From Microvirga sp. BSC39 (GTDB taxonomy: Bacteria > Pseudomonadota > Alphaproteobacteria > Rhizobiales > Beijerinckiaceae), in NCBI RefSeq assembly GCF_000739015.1, contig NZ_JPUG01000080.1, positions 1 through 64,000 on the forward strand: 64,000 bases of DNA, read 5' to 3'. Both the position numbers and the translations under genes were made by a program. The notes under the pieces were generated by a model. The model was not told the origin of the DNA. It worked only from the letters and a program-made list of their open reading frames with translations, and did no database searches. Below are positions 52,169 through 61,032 of the stretch, one piece after another (position 1 is the first letter of the stretch; the number at the start of each line of letters is the position of its first letter).

Positions 52169-52876
52169 ATGGGAGGAATGAACCCGCCTCGTCATCCTCG
52201 CTATGCCCGTCACCGCTTCCCGGCGGATGTGATCAGCCATGCCGTGTGGTTGTACTTCCGGTTTCCGCTCACTCTCCGGATGGTCGAGGCGATGCTCGCC
52301 GCTCGAGGCGTCCTGGTCAGCTACGAGACGGTGCGGTTGTGGGCGCTGAAATTCGGCCAGAGCTTCGCCAAGCAGATCCGCCGCCGTTTGCCCGCACCCG
52401 GAGACCAATGGCACCTCGACGAGATGGTGATCAGCATCGCTGGTAAGAAGCATTGGCTCTGGCGCGCTGTTGATCAGCGTGGGGTCGTGCTCGACATTGT
52501 GGTTCAAAGTCGCCGTAATGCGAAAGCCGCCAAGCGCCTGCTGCGCAAGAAGCAGGGCGTGGCCCCTCGCGTGCTGATCACAGACAAACTGGCCAGCTAT
52601 GGCGCGGCTAAGAGAGAGATCATGCCGAGTGTTGAACATCGGCAGCATCGGGGTTTGAACAACCGCGCCGAGAACAGCCATCAGCCCACCCGACGACGGG
52701 AGCGCATCATGAAGCGCTTCAAGTCAGCCGGGCAGGCGCAGCGCTTCCTCGCGGCCCGTGATCAGGTTGCAAATCTCTTCCGCTGTACTGCAAACACCAA
52801 CGCTGCTGATCGTCGCCGGGCGCGTGCTCGGGCTTTTCAGGTTTGGACTGACGTGAGTGAGGTCGCGAGGGCCTGA
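52169..52876 (+). CDS. IS6-family transposase, apparently intact
   Basis: About 235 residues from ATG 52169 (a second ATG at 52178). RYARHRFPADVISHAVWLYFRFPLTLRMVEAMLAARGV is the family HTH front. The DDE triad is Asp in QWHLDEMVISIAGK, Asp in VLITDKLASYGAA and Glu in LNNRAENSHQPTRRRE. It belongs to a different IS6 branch from the element at 12250. It is divergent from the IS110 copy 112 bases away. Terminal repeats could not be fixed with confidence. Confidence 0.88.
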   Translation: MGGMNPPRHPRYARHRFPADVISHAVWLYFRFPLTLRMVEAMLAARGVLVSYETVRLWALKFGQSFAKQIRRRLPAPGDQWHLDEMVISIAGKKHWLWRAVDQRGVVLDIVVQSRRNAKAAKRLLRKKQGVAPRVLITDKLASYGAAKREIMPSVEHRQHRGLNNRAENSHQPTRRRERIMKRFKSAGQAQRFLAARDQVANLFRCTANTNAADRRRARARAFQVWTDVSEVARA

Positions 52877-52973
52877 TCTGTTACTCCTGAAGGGTGGATC
52901 TGTCTCAAGTCATTAAGTTGACGATGCCCCGGCTTCTGTACGTGGTTTTGCAATTGTTCAATTTGGTTCGCCA

Positions 52974-53108
52974 GGATCGCTCATCGGCGGCTTCCTCCTG
53001 GACCGCCTCGGCATTGATCTGGGCATCAGAAACCCGCTGGCTCACCGTGTTGCCACTGCCACACTAGGAGCAATGGTCATTGTCCTATTGGCGCGCTTGA
53101 CAAGCTGA
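52974..53108 (+). pseudogene. GlsB/YeaQ/YmgE-type membrane protein, C-terminal stump
   Basis: The frame reads GSLIGGFLLDRLGIDLGIRN and then LGAMVIVLLARL with a TGA at 53106. This is the glycine-rich hairpin and last membrane helix of transglycosylase-associated small proteins. The front is missing, and the break lies about 100 bases after the IS6 transposase, so insertion probably cut the gene. Confidence 0.6.
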
Positions 53109-53169
53109 CGATTAATTTCAATGACGGCAGAAAGATCATAAGCTCAGCCTACCGGCGCACGGTCACCCG

Positions 53170-53406
53170 CTATCTCATCATGCCGCGCGGGAGCGGGGTA
53201 GGAGGCAGGCTGGAGGCATTGTATCCCTTGTCCCGCATCTCGTTGACCAGGGCCACAGCCCTCCGGGTGGTGAGTTCCAGCGCTTTGCTTTCGTCGGGCG
53301 ACCGGTCGTAGGTGCCGTCCTTGTAGCCGCAGAACCAGCCGGGCTTAGTCGTATCCTTGTAACGGCAGTACTCGAAGGGGAACCTGTCGATGAAAATCTT
53401 GTGCAT
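53170..53406 (-). CDS. Small hypothetical protein (78 aa)
   Basis: A 78-residue protein with two Cys in the first third (FEYCRYKD and WFCGYKDGTYDRSPDESKALE) and a Pro-rich tail. The aromatic, charged front could be a small ligand or nucleic acid binder, but nothing is recognised. No strong ribosome site is seen. It is between an IS scar and the large GGDEF/EAL gene. Confidence 0.4.
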   Translation of the reverse strand: MHKIFIDRFPFEYCRYKDTTKPGWFCGYKDGTYDRSPDESKALELTTRRAVALVNEMRDKGYNASSLPPTPLPRGMMR

Positions 53407-53553
53407 GTGACTGCCCGTCCTACCCGGTTATCAGGGGGGCTATAGCTGGGAGCCGTCCAGGAGCTTGCACGTCACTCCAACAGCCTCAGCCGCGAGACTT
53501 CATTCTTCCTCGCAGACGTAAAGGCGGCGTGAGAAGGCGTCGCCTGACCTTCT

Positions 53554-56500
53554 TCACCCCTCCACAACAATCAGCCGCTTTGCTGGCACTAGACGGGCTG
53601 ACCAGCCTCCCAGGAAGTCCGGCACCTGCGCGGCTGCCATAGGCTTGGCATAGAGGTATCCCTGACCAGTAGCGCACCCCATCTCGCGTAGCCGCTGCGC
53701 CTGCCCGAGGGTCTCGACGCCCTCTGCCGTAACCTTCAAGTTCAGGCTGCGCCCGAGGCCGACCACCGCTGTCACGATAGCCTCATCGTCCGGGTCTTCC
53801 TCGATGTCCTGCACAAAGCTGCGATCCACCTTGATATGGTCAACCGGGAACTGCTTCAGGTGGGTCAACGAGGCATAGCCGGTGCCGAAGTCGTCGAGAG
53901 CGATCTGGACCCCTCGTGCGCGGAACTTCTCCAGAGATGAGGTTACCGCGTCGGTCCCAGCATCGAGCAGGACCTTCTCGGTGATCTCAATCTCGAAGTG
54001 CTTTGGCGGAACCTTCGCAAGGTCGAGAATACGAAGGATGTCGTCGGCCAAGCCCTGCTGGCTGAACTCGACATGGGACAGATTGATCGCCACATGCCCG
54101 AAGCTCAGACCGCTCCTCAGCCAATGCCGCATGTCTGAGGCAACTTTGCCGATCAGGCGTCTTCCAACCATCGTTGCAAGCTCGGGGTCGTCAAAGATAT
54201 CGCCGAAAATACTGGGTGTGAGCAGACCTCGGGTCGGATGCTCCCAGCGCGCAAGGGCCTCAAACCCGACAATACCCTCCGTGGAGAGACAGACCTTCGG
54301 CTGGTAGAAAGGCCTGATCTGATCGAGGGAGATCGCCTCCCGCATCTCCCGTCTGAGAGTGTTTCGCTGCTCAGTCGCAGCCCGCATCTCCGGCGAGAAT
54401 GTCACAACTCGGTTCCGGCCTTCTGTCTTGGCCCGATACAGCGCAAGGTCTGCATCTTTCGCCAGATCGGCAGCTTCGGCAGCATGGTTCGGGAATGCTG
54501 CAACTCCAATGCTGGCGCGGCTCGCGATCATCTGGCCTACGTACGAAACAGGTTGGCTCAGCTTTTTCGCAACGCCTTCGGCCAGTGTGGCCGCAAGTTC
54601 CAGCGAGGAACCCGCCAGCAGCACGACGAACTCATCGCCGCCAAGCCGGGCTACGGTGTCACAGTCTCTTGCCACGGCAGACAGCCGGGCAGCGGTTTCC
54701 TTCAGCAGAGCGTCTCCGGCATCATGGCCGAAGGAGTCGTTGACATCCTTGAAGTCGTCCAGGTCGATGACCATTAGGCTGAAGCTGGTGCCATGTTGCT
54801 TAGCGTCGGCAAGACCCTGCTCCAGCCTCTTCTGGGCCAGCATGCGGTTGGGCAGGCCTGTCAGGGGATCATGATTGGCGATCCGCCAGATTTCTTCCTC
54901 TGCCAGTTTCCGGTCTGTAATGTCGAATGTCACACCAACAACCCGATTAGGTCCAGCCCGCTCGCCTCGGGTTCCAAGCCATAACGCCTTGCCGCCTGGA
55001 AGCATGTAGCGGAACTCCATCGTGCCGAAGCCGCTCTCCAGGACACGAGTGAGAAACTCGTCACGTAGATGTTGATCGTCAGGATGAAACCGCTCAACGA
55101 ATTCTGAGATCGGCCCAGACCCAATTCCGAGCCACTCGACCGTGTGCTGCGAGCGGGTGACATGGTTCGTTGTCAGGTCCTGCTCCCAGGCGAACATCCG
55201 ACCCGCCTGGAGAGCGAGGCGCAGACGCTCCTCACTGGCGCGAAGTGCACCTTCTGCTTCTCTCCGGGCTGTGATGTCGGTGTACGTACGGACTGCGCCA
55301 CCCTCAGGTAGTGGCACCGTCCTGACTTCAAGGACAGTTCCGTTGGACCGAGTCCGCTCGTAGATGCTCGGATCGGACAAAAGGCCGCCGGTTTGTGCCG
55401 ACTTCAGAAGCTCGTTGTCATGAGGAGCGATATCACCCATGCGCTTCTGGAACGCTTTTAACTCCGGAACGAGGGGGCCATTTGCCAAGAACTCAGACGG
55501 CAGATCGAGGAGGCTCAGAGCGCGCTTGTTGAACACAGTAACCTTGTCAGCGGCATCCGCCATGATCAGGCCCTGGTCCATGTTCTCCAAAGTCGCTTCA
55601 ATAAGCGCCGCCTTCTTGGCAAGTTCCGCTTCGGCGCGCTTGCGGTCCGTAATGTCCTGAACCGTTCCGATCTTTCGAATGGGCTGACCATTCTCATCTA
55701 GGACATCCCGGCCAAGTGCGGCAATCCATCTCTCCTCTCCAGCCCCTGGCGGAATGATGCGGAAGTGGTCCTGATAGGTTTGTGCTCCATTGGGAGAGCG
55801 TCGGGCAAACCACCTTTTGACGCGCTCGCGGTCGTCAGGATGGACGCACGGCAGGAACGTCTCAGACGTGATCGGAGAGTCTGCTATGGTTCCAAGTATA
55901 TTTCGGGCCTCTGGAGTCCACTGACGTTCACCGGTGACGAGGTCGATGTCCCAGATGCCGAGAGATGTTGCTTCAATGGCAAGCCGGAGCCTTTCCTCAC
56001 TGGCCCGAAGCCTGTCCTCAGCCTGCTTCCGGTCATGAACGTCGGCTAGGGTCCCGACCCATTCTCGAACACTGCCGTCCGCATTGAGCAGCGGAACGCC
56101 TCTGGCACGGACCCAGCGGTATTCCCCGCTGATGTTGCTGAGGCGAAACTCGTTCAGCAGCAAGTGGCGATTAGCACGAGCTTGATGCCAGACGGCTGTT
56201 GCCTGCTCCCGATCATCCGGGTGAACGGCACCCAACCAGCCATGTCCTTCGGACCGCTCGGGCTCCTGTCCGGTGAGTACCTTCCACTGAGGGGAACCGT
56301 GGATGATGGAGCCATCCGGCCTTGCGCGCCAGACAAGCGCGGTGCTCGCCTCGATCAAGGCGCGATAACGATTTTCGCTCTCAACGAGAGCCTCTTCGAC
56401 TTTCTTCCACTCATGGATGTCCGTATTGGTTCCGTACCACCACCATGCCTGCTGGTTATCATCGTACATGGGATTCCCACGAGACAGAATCCAACGATAC

Positions 56501-57288
56501 TCGCCCGAGTGGTGGCGCTGGCGATAACGACATTCATATGGCTCACCCGTTTGGAGAGAGTGCTGCCAGAGTGCTGCGACCTGCTCTCGGTCCTCGGGAT
56601 GAATGAGGTCGGTCCAGTGGTTCGCCCCAGCGGTGCCGGGTTCAATCCCGGTAAACTCGTACCACCGTGTGTTCTTATGTTCGGAGCGCTTGTCCGGGCA
56701 AGCTGACCAGATCATCTGCGGCAGTGCATTCGTGAGGGCTGTCAGTTCTCTTCTTTGCTGCTCGAGGTCCTTGTTAATCCTTCTGAACTTAAGTTGGTCC
56801 ACCACAGCACCCGCAAGAGCAACCAGGGTCTCTGTCTGAAATGGTGTAAGACCGCTTGGACGGGGCGTGTTGTCGAGGATGCAGATTGTGCCGAGGGGCA
56901 AGCCCTCGTCCGTCACAAGGGGAGCCCCGGCATAGAAGCGCACGTGCAGGTCGCCTGTGACCAGGGGATTACTGGAAAATCGAGGGTCCTGGGTCGTATC
57001 CGGGACGACGAACACATCTGACTGGAGGATGGCGTGGGCACAGATGGCTATCTCACGCGGGGTCTGCTGTAGCCCGTTCAAGCCGATCTCGCACTTGAAC
57101 CACTGCCGCTTCTCATCGACGAGGGAGATGAAAGCAATGGGAGCATCGCAGACGTGGGCGGCAATCTTTGCGAGATTATCAAAGGCAGCTTCCGGCGCGG
57201 TATCGAGAATCTCAAAGCTTTGAAGAGCAGCTAGACGATCTAGCTCCACCCAGGAAGATGGGGCACTCCTGGTAACAGAAGGCGACAT
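53554..57288 (-). CDS. GAF/multi-PAS diguanylate cyclase/phosphodiesterase
   Basis: A 1244-residue cytoplasmic cyclic-di-GMP protein. Order: GAF about 15-165 (AAHVCDAPIAFISLVDEKRQWFK), then five PAS/PAC units at about 185-305, 312-430, 440-560, 570-675 and 690-800 (each with HPDDRE- or ITDRK-type ends). GGDEF at about 805-965 has the intact RLGGDEFVVLL near 881. EAL at about 985-1235 has FEALARWEHP near 1010, AINLSH, EITEKVL, ALDDFGTGYASL, IKVDRSFV and AEGVET. Both catalytic domains look competent. There is no membrane segment, so input must be cytoplasmic. It is monocistronic. Confidence 0.93.
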   Translation of the reverse strand: MSPSVTRSAPSSWVELDRLAALQSFEILDTAPEAAFDNLAKIAAHVCDAPIAFISLVDEKRQWFKCEIGLNGLQQTPREIAICAHAILQSDVFVVPDTTQDPRFSSNPLVTGDLHVRFYAGAPLVTDEGLPLGTICILDNTPRPSGLTPFQTETLVALAGAVVDQLKFRRINKDLEQQRRELTALTNALPQMIWSACPDKRSEHKNTRWYEFTGIEPGTAGANHWTDLIHPEDREQVAALWQHSLQTGEPYECRYRQRHHSGEYRWILSRGNPMYDDNQQAWWWYGTNTDIHEWKKVEEALVESENRYRALIEASTALVWRARPDGSIIHGSPQWKVLTGQEPERSEGHGWLGAVHPDDREQATAVWHQARANRHLLLNEFRLSNISGEYRWVRARGVPLLNADGSVREWVGTLADVHDRKQAEDRLRASEERLRLAIEATSLGIWDIDLVTGERQWTPEARNILGTIADSPITSETFLPCVHPDDRERVKRWFARRSPNGAQTYQDHFRIIPPGAGEERWIAALGRDVLDENGQPIRKIGTVQDITDRKRAEAELAKKAALIEATLENMDQGLIMADAADKVTVFNKRALSLLDLPSEFLANGPLVPELKAFQKRMGDIAPHDNELLKSAQTGGLLSDPSIYERTRSNGTVLEVRTVPLPEGGAVRTYTDITARREAEGALRASEERLRLALQAGRMFAWEQDLTTNHVTRSQHTVEWLGIGSGPISEFVERFHPDDQHLRDEFLTRVLESGFGTMEFRYMLPGGKALWLGTRGERAGPNRVVGVTFDITDRKLAEEEIWRIANHDPLTGLPNRMLAQKRLEQGLADAKQHGTSFSLMVIDLDDFKDVNDSFGHDAGDALLKETAARLSAVARDCDTVARLGGDEFVVLLAGSSLELAATLAEGVAKKLSQPVSYVGQMIASRASIGVAAFPNHAAEAADLAKDADLALYRAKTEGRNRVVTFSPEMRAATEQRNTLRREMREAISLDQIRPFYQPKVCLSTEGIVGFEALARWEHPTRGLLTPSIFGDIFDDPELATMVGRRLIGKVASDMRHWLRSGLSFGHVAINLSHVEFSQQGLADDILRILDLAKVPPKHFEIEITEKVLLDAGTDAVTSSLEKFRARGVQIALDDFGTGYASLTHLKQFPVDHIKVDRSFVQDIEEDPDDEAIVTAVVGLGRSLNLKVTAEGVETLGQAQRLREMGCATGQGYLYAKPMAAAQVPDFLGGWSARLVPAKRLIVVEG

Positions 57289-57563
57289 GAGCGTTTACCC
57301 AACCGAACAAAGTTGCTCTTACTTTGATTGGCATGATACTTTGAAATCCTGAACGGCTGACTAAGGAAATGCCGCAGTTGCGAAAGGTGCTTCAGGGGAT
57401 GTTCTGTAGGCGAAAGCTGCAAATTGGATTATCAAAACGGTGGTTTGAGAGGAGAGCGGCCGTCTCGCTCGGAAATGGGATGCCAAACTTAGGTCTTCTA
57501 TGTCAGATATGGTCGCATATCGCATCAGACGCCACCGAGTAATAGTTGCGTTAACGCTCGTTC

Positions 57564-57872
57564 GTGAGAGTCTCGATCCATCTGAGGCCATCACGGAGCC
57601 TGCCATTGGTACCATTTCCCGCAAACCGAGTTCTCCGCCCCCGCTCCGTTTCGGGCTGGCCATTGGGCATCGCCATCTATCTCGACACCCAGTATCCAAA
57701 CTTCCTTTCCACGCTCCTTCTTGGATCGTTCCTCCAAAGGCAGGTTATTTTCGCAGCTTTGGCTGCCCTGGATCGAGATGGTCCTGAAAACGTCGCGTCC
57801 CGCCTTCAGTCCCTCAATCCTGTCGATGACCAGATCGCCAGAGTCCGCACGAGTGGATTGCCCGCACCTTGA
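57564..57872 (+). pseudogene. Possible front part of the J-domain-like gene
   Basis: This frame ends in TGA directly at the start of the next gene. Its second half reads as plausible helical protein (LLGSFLQRQVIFAALAALDRDG; NPVDDQIARVRTSGLP). The next gene begins in another frame with REFIQGVFGEVPGG. Read together with one shift they could be one longer protein. There is no family match to prove it, so this is a proposal. Confidence 0.3.
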
Positions 57873-58978
57873 TGACCATCACGCGAGGGCGCGAGTTCAT
57901 TCAGGGCGTGTTCGGTGAGGTCCCCGGTGGATTTCCCGGCGTGCTCACTCGGATCGGGCCTGATCCGCTTCCTGATCCTGGCCTCTACCTCATCCTGTTC
58001 AAAATGTTCGCCTCTCCGCAACACCGCGTCAGACGGGATGTTCTTCGGCAACACGGTGGGCCAACTACCGCGACCCAGATCAGGATCATTCACCGGCTCG
58101 ATCCTGTCCTGGTACACAAGAACGTTCTGGAGCGCCTCCAAAGCGCCTCCGAGGCTGAGGATGCCAACGCGGCTCTTGCCCTCATCCGGAACACCGCATT
58201 GTCGGCCACGGAGGACGCAATCCGCCAGGCCATTGAGAACCTGGGGGATAAGATTGATCTTGCGACCTTCCTTAACCGCTGGCTCGCGAAGATGGACCGT
58301 CCTCCTGCCCGCCCGCTGGTCCCCGAGAACGATCCGGAGGTTGCGGTGATGACTTCCGGGGAGGCGATGGCGTCGCTCGGACGACGGTTCCGCAACTGTG
58401 CGACAACAAGGGTCGTGTACGCTGCCGTAGGTTTTGAGGTCCTACTCGAATGGAAACCCTCTCCTGGGCTCGTCGCGCAATGCCATCGCCTGACTGATGG
58501 CGGATGGGTCCTTACTGACATTCATGCCAAAGCAAACGGACGGGTGGACCCCGTCACCGCAGCAGCGTTTCGGAGCAAGTTGGCCAGTTGTGGCATTCCA
58601 GCTTTGTCTCCAGGGAGTATGCATCCCCGCACCAGCGGCATCCTGAGCCTTCTTGGAGTCGGGCACGGCGGCCTCGGAGCCAATCTCGGCTTCGAAGATG
58701 ACAACGATCTCGATGAACTTGGGAGCGACTTGGAGGCATCGAGGCGGTTCGCAAAGGCAAATGCTTCAGAGCGGGGCGAAGCGCGTGGTCACCCTGTCTT
58801 CCGCCGTGTAGGTTTGGACCAGGATTGCCCACGGTGGATTGCAGAACTGGTTCGCCAGGAATCTCGCAAGCGGCTGCACCCGGATGCCAAACCTTCCCAC
58901 CTGAAGGACGAGGCAACAAGCCGATTCTTGGAGATGGAAAGGACGTTTGGCGAAATATGGAAGATGCGCGGGTTCTAA
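57872..58978 (+). CDS. Unknown protein with J-domain-like C-terminus
   Basis: About 368 residues from ATG 57872 (a TTG lies one codon upstream); no ribosome site. The middle contains MTSGEAMASLGRRFRNCAT, HRLTDGGWVLTDIHAKANG and an acidic EDDNDLDELGSDLE stretch. The middle block, with its (R)NC motif followed by a beta-rich part, loosely recalls PcfJ-like proteins. The end, RQESRKRLHPDAKPSHLKDEATSRFLEMERTFGEIW, has the His-Pro-Asp and the flanking helices of a J-domain, which stimulates Hsp70. No DnaK is nearby. The function is unknown. Confidence 0.6.
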   Translation: MTITRGREFIQGVFGEVPGGFPGVLTRIGPDPLPDPGLYLILFKMFASPQHRVRRDVLRQHGGPTTATQIRIIHRLDPVLVHKNVLERLQSASEAEDANAALALIRNTALSATEDAIRQAIENLGDKIDLATFLNRWLAKMDRPPARPLVPENDPEVAVMTSGEAMASLGRRFRNCATTRVVYAAVGFEVLLEWKPSPGLVAQCHRLTDGGWVLTDIHAKANGRVDPVTAAAFRSKLASCGIPALSPGSMHPRTSGILSLLGVGHGGLGANLGFEDDNDLDELGSDLEASRRFAKANASERGEARGHPVFRRVGLDQDCPRWIAELVRQESRKRLHPDAKPSHLKDEATSRFLEMERTFGEIWKMRGF

Positions 58979-59029
58979 GGCCGTGATCCATCCGACGAAT
59001 ATCAGAAGTCAGGATTCATGCTAAGCGGC

Positions 59030-59338
59030 TCAGCGGTTCGAGAGGCAATACGACCCGCTCGAATGATATCCGCTCGGACAGGAGCCAGTCTTCGGGATAG
59101 CATGGCGGGCATTGCGATACCCTAGACAGTAATCGCCTGACGAGTGATACCCGCTGGGGCATGTGCCGATCTTGGAAAGAGCAGGTCTCGGATCAGACGA
59201 CGAGGGGATACATGCTCCGCCACTGGTGTGATAGCCGGAAGGACAGGTGCCCACCTTAGGCACGGCCTGCGCCACAGCGAGGGATGGCAGAACCAAGCAG
59301 ACTGTTACGAGAAAAAATGATCTGCGCCCTGACCTCAC
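59030..59338 (-). CDS. Secreted protein with three Cys-rich repeats
   Basis: About 102 residues. A signal peptide (FFLVTVCLVLPSLAVAQA) is followed by three repeats of about 25 residues: KVGTCPSGYHTSGGACI, KIGTCPSGYHSSGDYCL and KTGSCPSGYHSSGSYCL, each preceded by a short Arg/Ser-rich linker. Each repeat has one Cys pair nine residues apart (C-P-S-G-Y-H-x-S-G-x-x-C), so three disulphides are likely outside the cytoplasm. GGAGGA lies six bases before GTG 59338 and directly against ATG 59344; GTG is preferred. The role is unknown. Confidence 0.65.
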   Translation of the reverse strand: MRSGRRSFFLVTVCLVLPSLAVAQAVPKVGTCPSGYHTSGGACIPSSSDPRPALSKIGTCPSGYHSSGDYCLGYRNARHAIPKTGSCPSGYHSSGSYCLSNR

Positions 59339-59409
59339 GGTCATTCCTCCGACGAAATCCCGCCTGTAGTAGAGATAAATACCTCGAACACAAAATCGAG
59401 GTTCCTGAA

Positions 59410-59739
59410 ATGCGCTATTATGAATTTGCCCGGCAAGCCGCCCCCATCCACTGGGTTCCTAACCTAGAAGCTTCAGCCGGTTTGAAGGCCGGCTTCGTCG
59501 ATGATGCCCGTCGCGCCGCGACACCGTACGTTATCGATTGTCCAGGTCTCACAAGGGCAGCGATGGGCGATGACAAATTCGAAGATGTATTTCGGGAGGC
59601 GAGAGATTGGTGTCGCACTCATTGCACAGCCGATCATGAGATCGAGGCGATGCGAGATGGCCAGGGATGTCTGACGGGCTATAGGTTTCGGTTCGCCAGC
59701 GGGGGCGACGCGACCCTGTTCAAAACGTCGTTTTGCTGA
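59410..59739 (+). CDS. Hypothetical protein (109 aa)
   Basis: About 109 residues from ATG 59410, with GAGG eight bases before. Charged and mixed alpha/beta: RYYEFARQAAPIHWVPNLEASAG, then FREARDWCRTHCTADHEIEAM and a C-terminal RFRFASGGDATLFKTSFC. Three of its Cys are in the second half. The last codons overlap the left arm of a strong inverted repeat. No family is recognised, and the frame could be partly fortuitous. Confidence 0.45.
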   Translation: MRYYEFARQAAPIHWVPNLEASAGLKAGFVDDARRAATPYVIDCPGLTRAAMGDDKFEDVFREARDWCRTHCTADHEIEAMRDGQGCLTGYRFRFASGGDATLFKTSFC

Positions 59740-59755
59740 CAAACGACGTTTTGAA
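59719..59755 (+). terminator. Perfect 15-bp inverted repeat over a stop codon
   Basis: TTCAAAACGTCGTTT (59719-59733) and AAACGACGTTTTGAA (59741-59755) are perfect complements with a 7-base loop. The TGA of the gene at 59410 lies in the loop. The stem is AT/GC mixed and has no U-tract, so it may act as terminator on either strand or be an element end. Confidence 0.55.
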
Positions 59756-59795
59756 CGCCCTCATGGGCAACCTATTGGTAGCCAATCGTCCATTA

Positions 59796-60026
59796 TCAAT
59801 CAGCAAGTTCCACTTCCATGGAGACCATGCAGTCCCACAATTCCAAAATTCGTTTTGGGTCTTGAATCCCGAAAAGCTCCTCCAGGCTCATGCCGATGTC
59901 GATGCCGAAATTGAGCAGGCGAGCGCGATCCGTCTCAAAGACATCTTCATCGGCCCATTCAGGATGAGCCTCGATCAGGACCTGCATCATGCGCCAGAAC
60001 CGATGCGCATTCGAGCGACCAAACAT
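59796..60026 (-). CDS. Small hypothetical protein (76 aa)
   Basis: A 76-residue acidic helical protein (RFWRMMQVLIEAHPEWADEDVFETDRARLLNFGIDIGMSLEELFG). The ATG follows AAGGAGG with a good seven-base spacer, so translation is well supported. No family is recognised. It converges with the gene at 59410, and the inverted repeat lies between the two ends. Confidence 0.6.
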   Translation of the reverse strand: MFGRSNAHRFWRMMQVLIEAHPEWADEDVFETDRARLLNFGIDIGMSLEELFGIQDPKRILELWDCMVSMEVELAD

Positions 60027-60285
60027 GTGGGTCCTCCTTGGCGGGCGGGCAGCCTTCCGGATACATGACGAAAGTTTAGAACGAATAAAGGACTGGATTT
60101 TCTCACCGTAGGGGGTGTTGTTTCATGAAATTCGATCTTGCAATACTGTGCTGGATGGCATAGGTGCGGTTCAGATCACAGGTATCTGTTGTGCTGCACG
60201 AGCCGTTCCTGCTGATCTTTTGGAACATTATTCTGTTCTGCCTACCCTTGAAAATAATTCTCGTGTAGCCGAGGACAAGAAAACC

Positions 60286-60828
60286 ATGAGCGAGAGCACA
60301 ACCTCTCCGAACTACATTGAACTCTCTGCTGACATCGTGTCAGCTTACGTCAGCAACAACTCGGTTCCCGCCGCTGACCTACCCTCATTGCTTCAGTCCG
60401 TCTACGCAGCCCTAACGAAGACCGCACAGGGTCAGCAGACCGAGCCCCAGGCTGAATTGGTTCCTGCTGTCGCAGTGAAGAAGTCCGTCACTCCGGATTA
60501 CATCATCTGCCTGGAGGATGGGAAGAAGTTCAAGTCGCTCAAGCGCCACCTGCGCTCCACCTACGACATGACGCCCGAGCAGTACCGCGCCAAGTGGAAC
60601 CTCCCAGCCGATTACCCAATGGTTGCGCCGAACTATGCCAAGGCTCGGTCCGAGCTTGCTAGGAGCATGGGGCTGGGTCAGCAGCGCAAGAAGGCCAAGC
60701 CTCCGGTGGAGGCTGTTGCTAATGATGCCGCTCCCGCTAAGCCGAAGCGGGCTGCCGCTAAGACCGCTGCGACATCCGAGGAAGTGACTGCACCGGCTAA
60801 GGAACGCCGGACAAAGAAGGCTGCATAG
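60286..60828 (+). CDS. mucR: MucR/Ros-family transcriptional regulator
   Basis: About 180 residues from ATG 60286; in-frame codons upstream to 60115 have no counterpart in the family. The family core is complete: YIELSADIVSAYVSNNSVPAADLPSLLQSVYAAL, then TPDYIICLEDGKKFKSLKRHLRSTYDMTPEQYRAKWNLPADYPMVAPNYAKARSELARSMGLG. The zinc site uses one Cys (CLEDGKKFKSLKRHL) rather than Cys2His2, as in MucR. An unusual Ala/Lys/Pro-rich tail of about 50 residues extends the protein, which may bind nucleic acid or organise oligomers. MucR proteins control exopolysaccharide, motility and cell cycle genes. Confidence 0.92.
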   Translation: MSESTTSPNYIELSADIVSAYVSNNSVPAADLPSLLQSVYAALTKTAQGQQTEPQAELVPAVAVKKSVTPDYIICLEDGKKFKSLKRHLRSTYDMTPEQYRAKWNLPADYPMVAPNYAKARSELARSMGLGQQRKKAKPPVEAVANDAAPAKPKRAAAKTAATSEEVTAPAKERRTKKAA

Positions 60829-61032
60829 TTCATCCTTCTGATCTGGATCGGCCATAGTCGCGCAGATGCTGCCTGCTACACCCGGTGCTACCAAGCGCCG
60901 GGTTTTCTATGCCTCTCTCTACGCTGCTATTCATGGGCTGCGGCTGCTATGTCGCTCCTTGTGTGCGGATGACTTTAAGAACCTGTTTACCATGATTGCT
61001 CATCGTATTGGCTCCGCGACTGGAGCCTTGCC

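Noticed and set aside
52119..52928. Possible terminal repeats of the second IS6 element
   Set aside because: CATCAAATTAAC near 52130 and the complement of GTTGACGATG near 52917 match only loosely, so the element borders were not fixed.
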